A stretch of DNA of 64,000 nucleotides from assembly GCA_029216955.1 (NCBI GenBank), contig JANAVB010005597.1, positions 48,586,703 to 48,650,702 on the forward strand, written 5' to 3'. The notes beneath the pieces are model-generated. The model saw nothing but the letters and a program-made list of their open reading frames with translations, had not been told where the DNA came from and made no database searches. Positions 63,041-64,000 of this stretch are shown here, in pieces (positions within the stretch are counted from its first letter, which is position 1; every line of letters starts with the position of its first letter). This DNA comes from Iris pallida. Its lineage: Eukaryota > Streptophyta > Magnoliopsida > Asparagales > Iridaceae. The translations under genes were made by a program, and so were the position numbers.

Positions 63041-64000
63041 GTCATTCAAAAGAAGCTCTTTTATTGATATTGAACACAAGATTACATTTGTGGGCGCAAG
63101 ACCAAATTACAAGTCTCTCGTGCTCACTTTTCTCTCGTTTACAAAGTCACTCTCTGCTCTCTCTCTCTTGATTACAATGCTTGAGTCAGCGGAAGCTTCG
63201 GAAGGCGATGTCCATACATTATGCCCTGTATAAGTCTTCAGATCACGCGGCCGCACGCTTCGACTCGCCAAGGAACTCCGTGCCTCGACGCATCCAAGCG
63301 AGCTCCATGCCACGAGCTTCTACTTGTGCCTGCACATGAAACACTGTGTGGGTGTCAGTACCACTGTACTGGTGGAGTGAGCTTCTCGCCCATCCATACA
63401 TAACCGACACGTTCATTTACTTTGTGCAGCTTAAACCCCTTCGATTGTCATTCTAGTCTTGCCTTAGGATCAGTTTTATGACTTGACGTCTAACCAAATC
63501 GACGTGCAACGACATGGTCGTGCTATAATTCTAACGTGTGTTTCGATCGAGGCAGTGCCTCATCGACTAGGTACTTGACCAAACTTCAACTCGGGACGGT
63601 AGGGTCATGCCACATTCTATTCACAACTTAGACATATTCAGGACAATGCTATGCCGAGGAGCAAATTACGTGAACTCGACCGTGCCAAGACCTTTGTTTA
63701 AACTCGAGCGCCTCTAGACCAATTCTCGTGCCAACGATTCAAATGCCAAGGACGACAACGGGACGACTCGTGCAGGCCGTGCCGCTAGACTTGATTCGTG
63801 CCTTAAGATCTGCTTAGACTGTACATGCTTCAAGATTGAGGCCGCGCCTCGCAAGTTATCAAGACTTATCATGCTGCCGCCTTGCGGCCTTCCTGTTAGA
63901 CCCATTTGCTAACTTAGACAAGACTTATGGACCATAGTACCACTTTCATGAACATTTCGACGCCATCTATCGTGCCAAGCACGATGCCTATGCTGCAGCC
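62849..64000 (-). mobile_element. F2: reverse-orientation LTR of the F family (partial)
   Basis: Plus-strand start TGTCACGCCCCGC is the reversed LTR end (GCGGGGCGTGACA), followed by the reversed CTCGTGCGGCATCACGCC tail as in B. Blocks in the F LTR appear here reversed (for example CACACTGTGTGGGTGTC... near 63340 against 62455-62475). TTTATT at 63060-63065 is its poly(A) signal. It runs out of the window, so solo LTR or full element cannot be told. Confidence 0.85.

Overview
The window is plant nuclear DNA made almost entirely of nested LTR retrotransposons. I see no host gene, tRNA, rRNA or CRISPR. Two lineages that are known only from plants identify the source: Ty3/gypsy chromoviruses of the Tekay (Del) type, with a C-terminal chromodomain, and Ty1/copia Sireviruses, with a tRNA-iMet primer site, a two-knuckle Gag and a third ORF after pol. 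Such dense nesting is typical of pericentromeric heterochromatin in a large angiosperm genome. The species cannot be told from the sequence.

Layout, outermost first. F (55521-62848, plus) is a non-coding LTR element whose 5' end lies left of the window. Solo LTR G (56053-59828, minus, TSD GAACT) sits in its internal region. A second LTR of the same family, F2 (62849 to the window end, minus), cuts its 3' LTR. A (1-55520, minus) is a decayed Tekay element inserted in F. Its pol is split by solo LTR E (4843-8904, TSD TAGGG). Its 5' LTR is split at 13066/54600 by solo LTR B (13067-54594, TSD TTATA). B is split by C (14762-54111, TSD CTAAT), a non-coding element with 3.3-kb LTRs. The 3' LTR of C carries two insertions: Tekay element D (20213-32801, plus, left end deleted) and Sirevirus H (34389-53696, TSD GCTAT). 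The 3' LTR of H carries Sirevirus I (43697-53398, TSD CTTCG), the youngest element.

Elements and coding content. A and D each carry gag, protease, RT, RNase H, integrase and chromodomain in one frame broken by stops and frameshifts. H has an intact gag, a pol with three nonsense codons, and an intact ORF3. I has intact gag and pol, and an ORF3 with one in-frame stop. A, C and D share an 18-nt primer site matching plant tRNA-Ile and a TTTCGAGGACGAAAT-type box before the polypurine tract. C, which encodes nothing, was therefore probably moved by a D-like partner. By-eye LTR divergence falls with nesting depth: A a few percent, C about 2.5%, H about 1.3%, D about 1.2%, I about 0.5%.

Most interesting signals: (1) ORF3 in both Sireviruses encodes related non-membrane proteins with a basic N-terminus. 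It is preceded by copies of the same GAGTTCGG-type motif that fills the LTR promoter, suggesting its own LTR-like promoter. (2) Phase-0, AT-rich GT...AG segments interrupt D integrase and A gag and look like introns. (3) The tRNA-Ile primer site is shared by A, C and D. (4) Gag of I has a histidine-rich repeat tract. (5) A hairpin is conserved downstream of pol in both Sireviruses.
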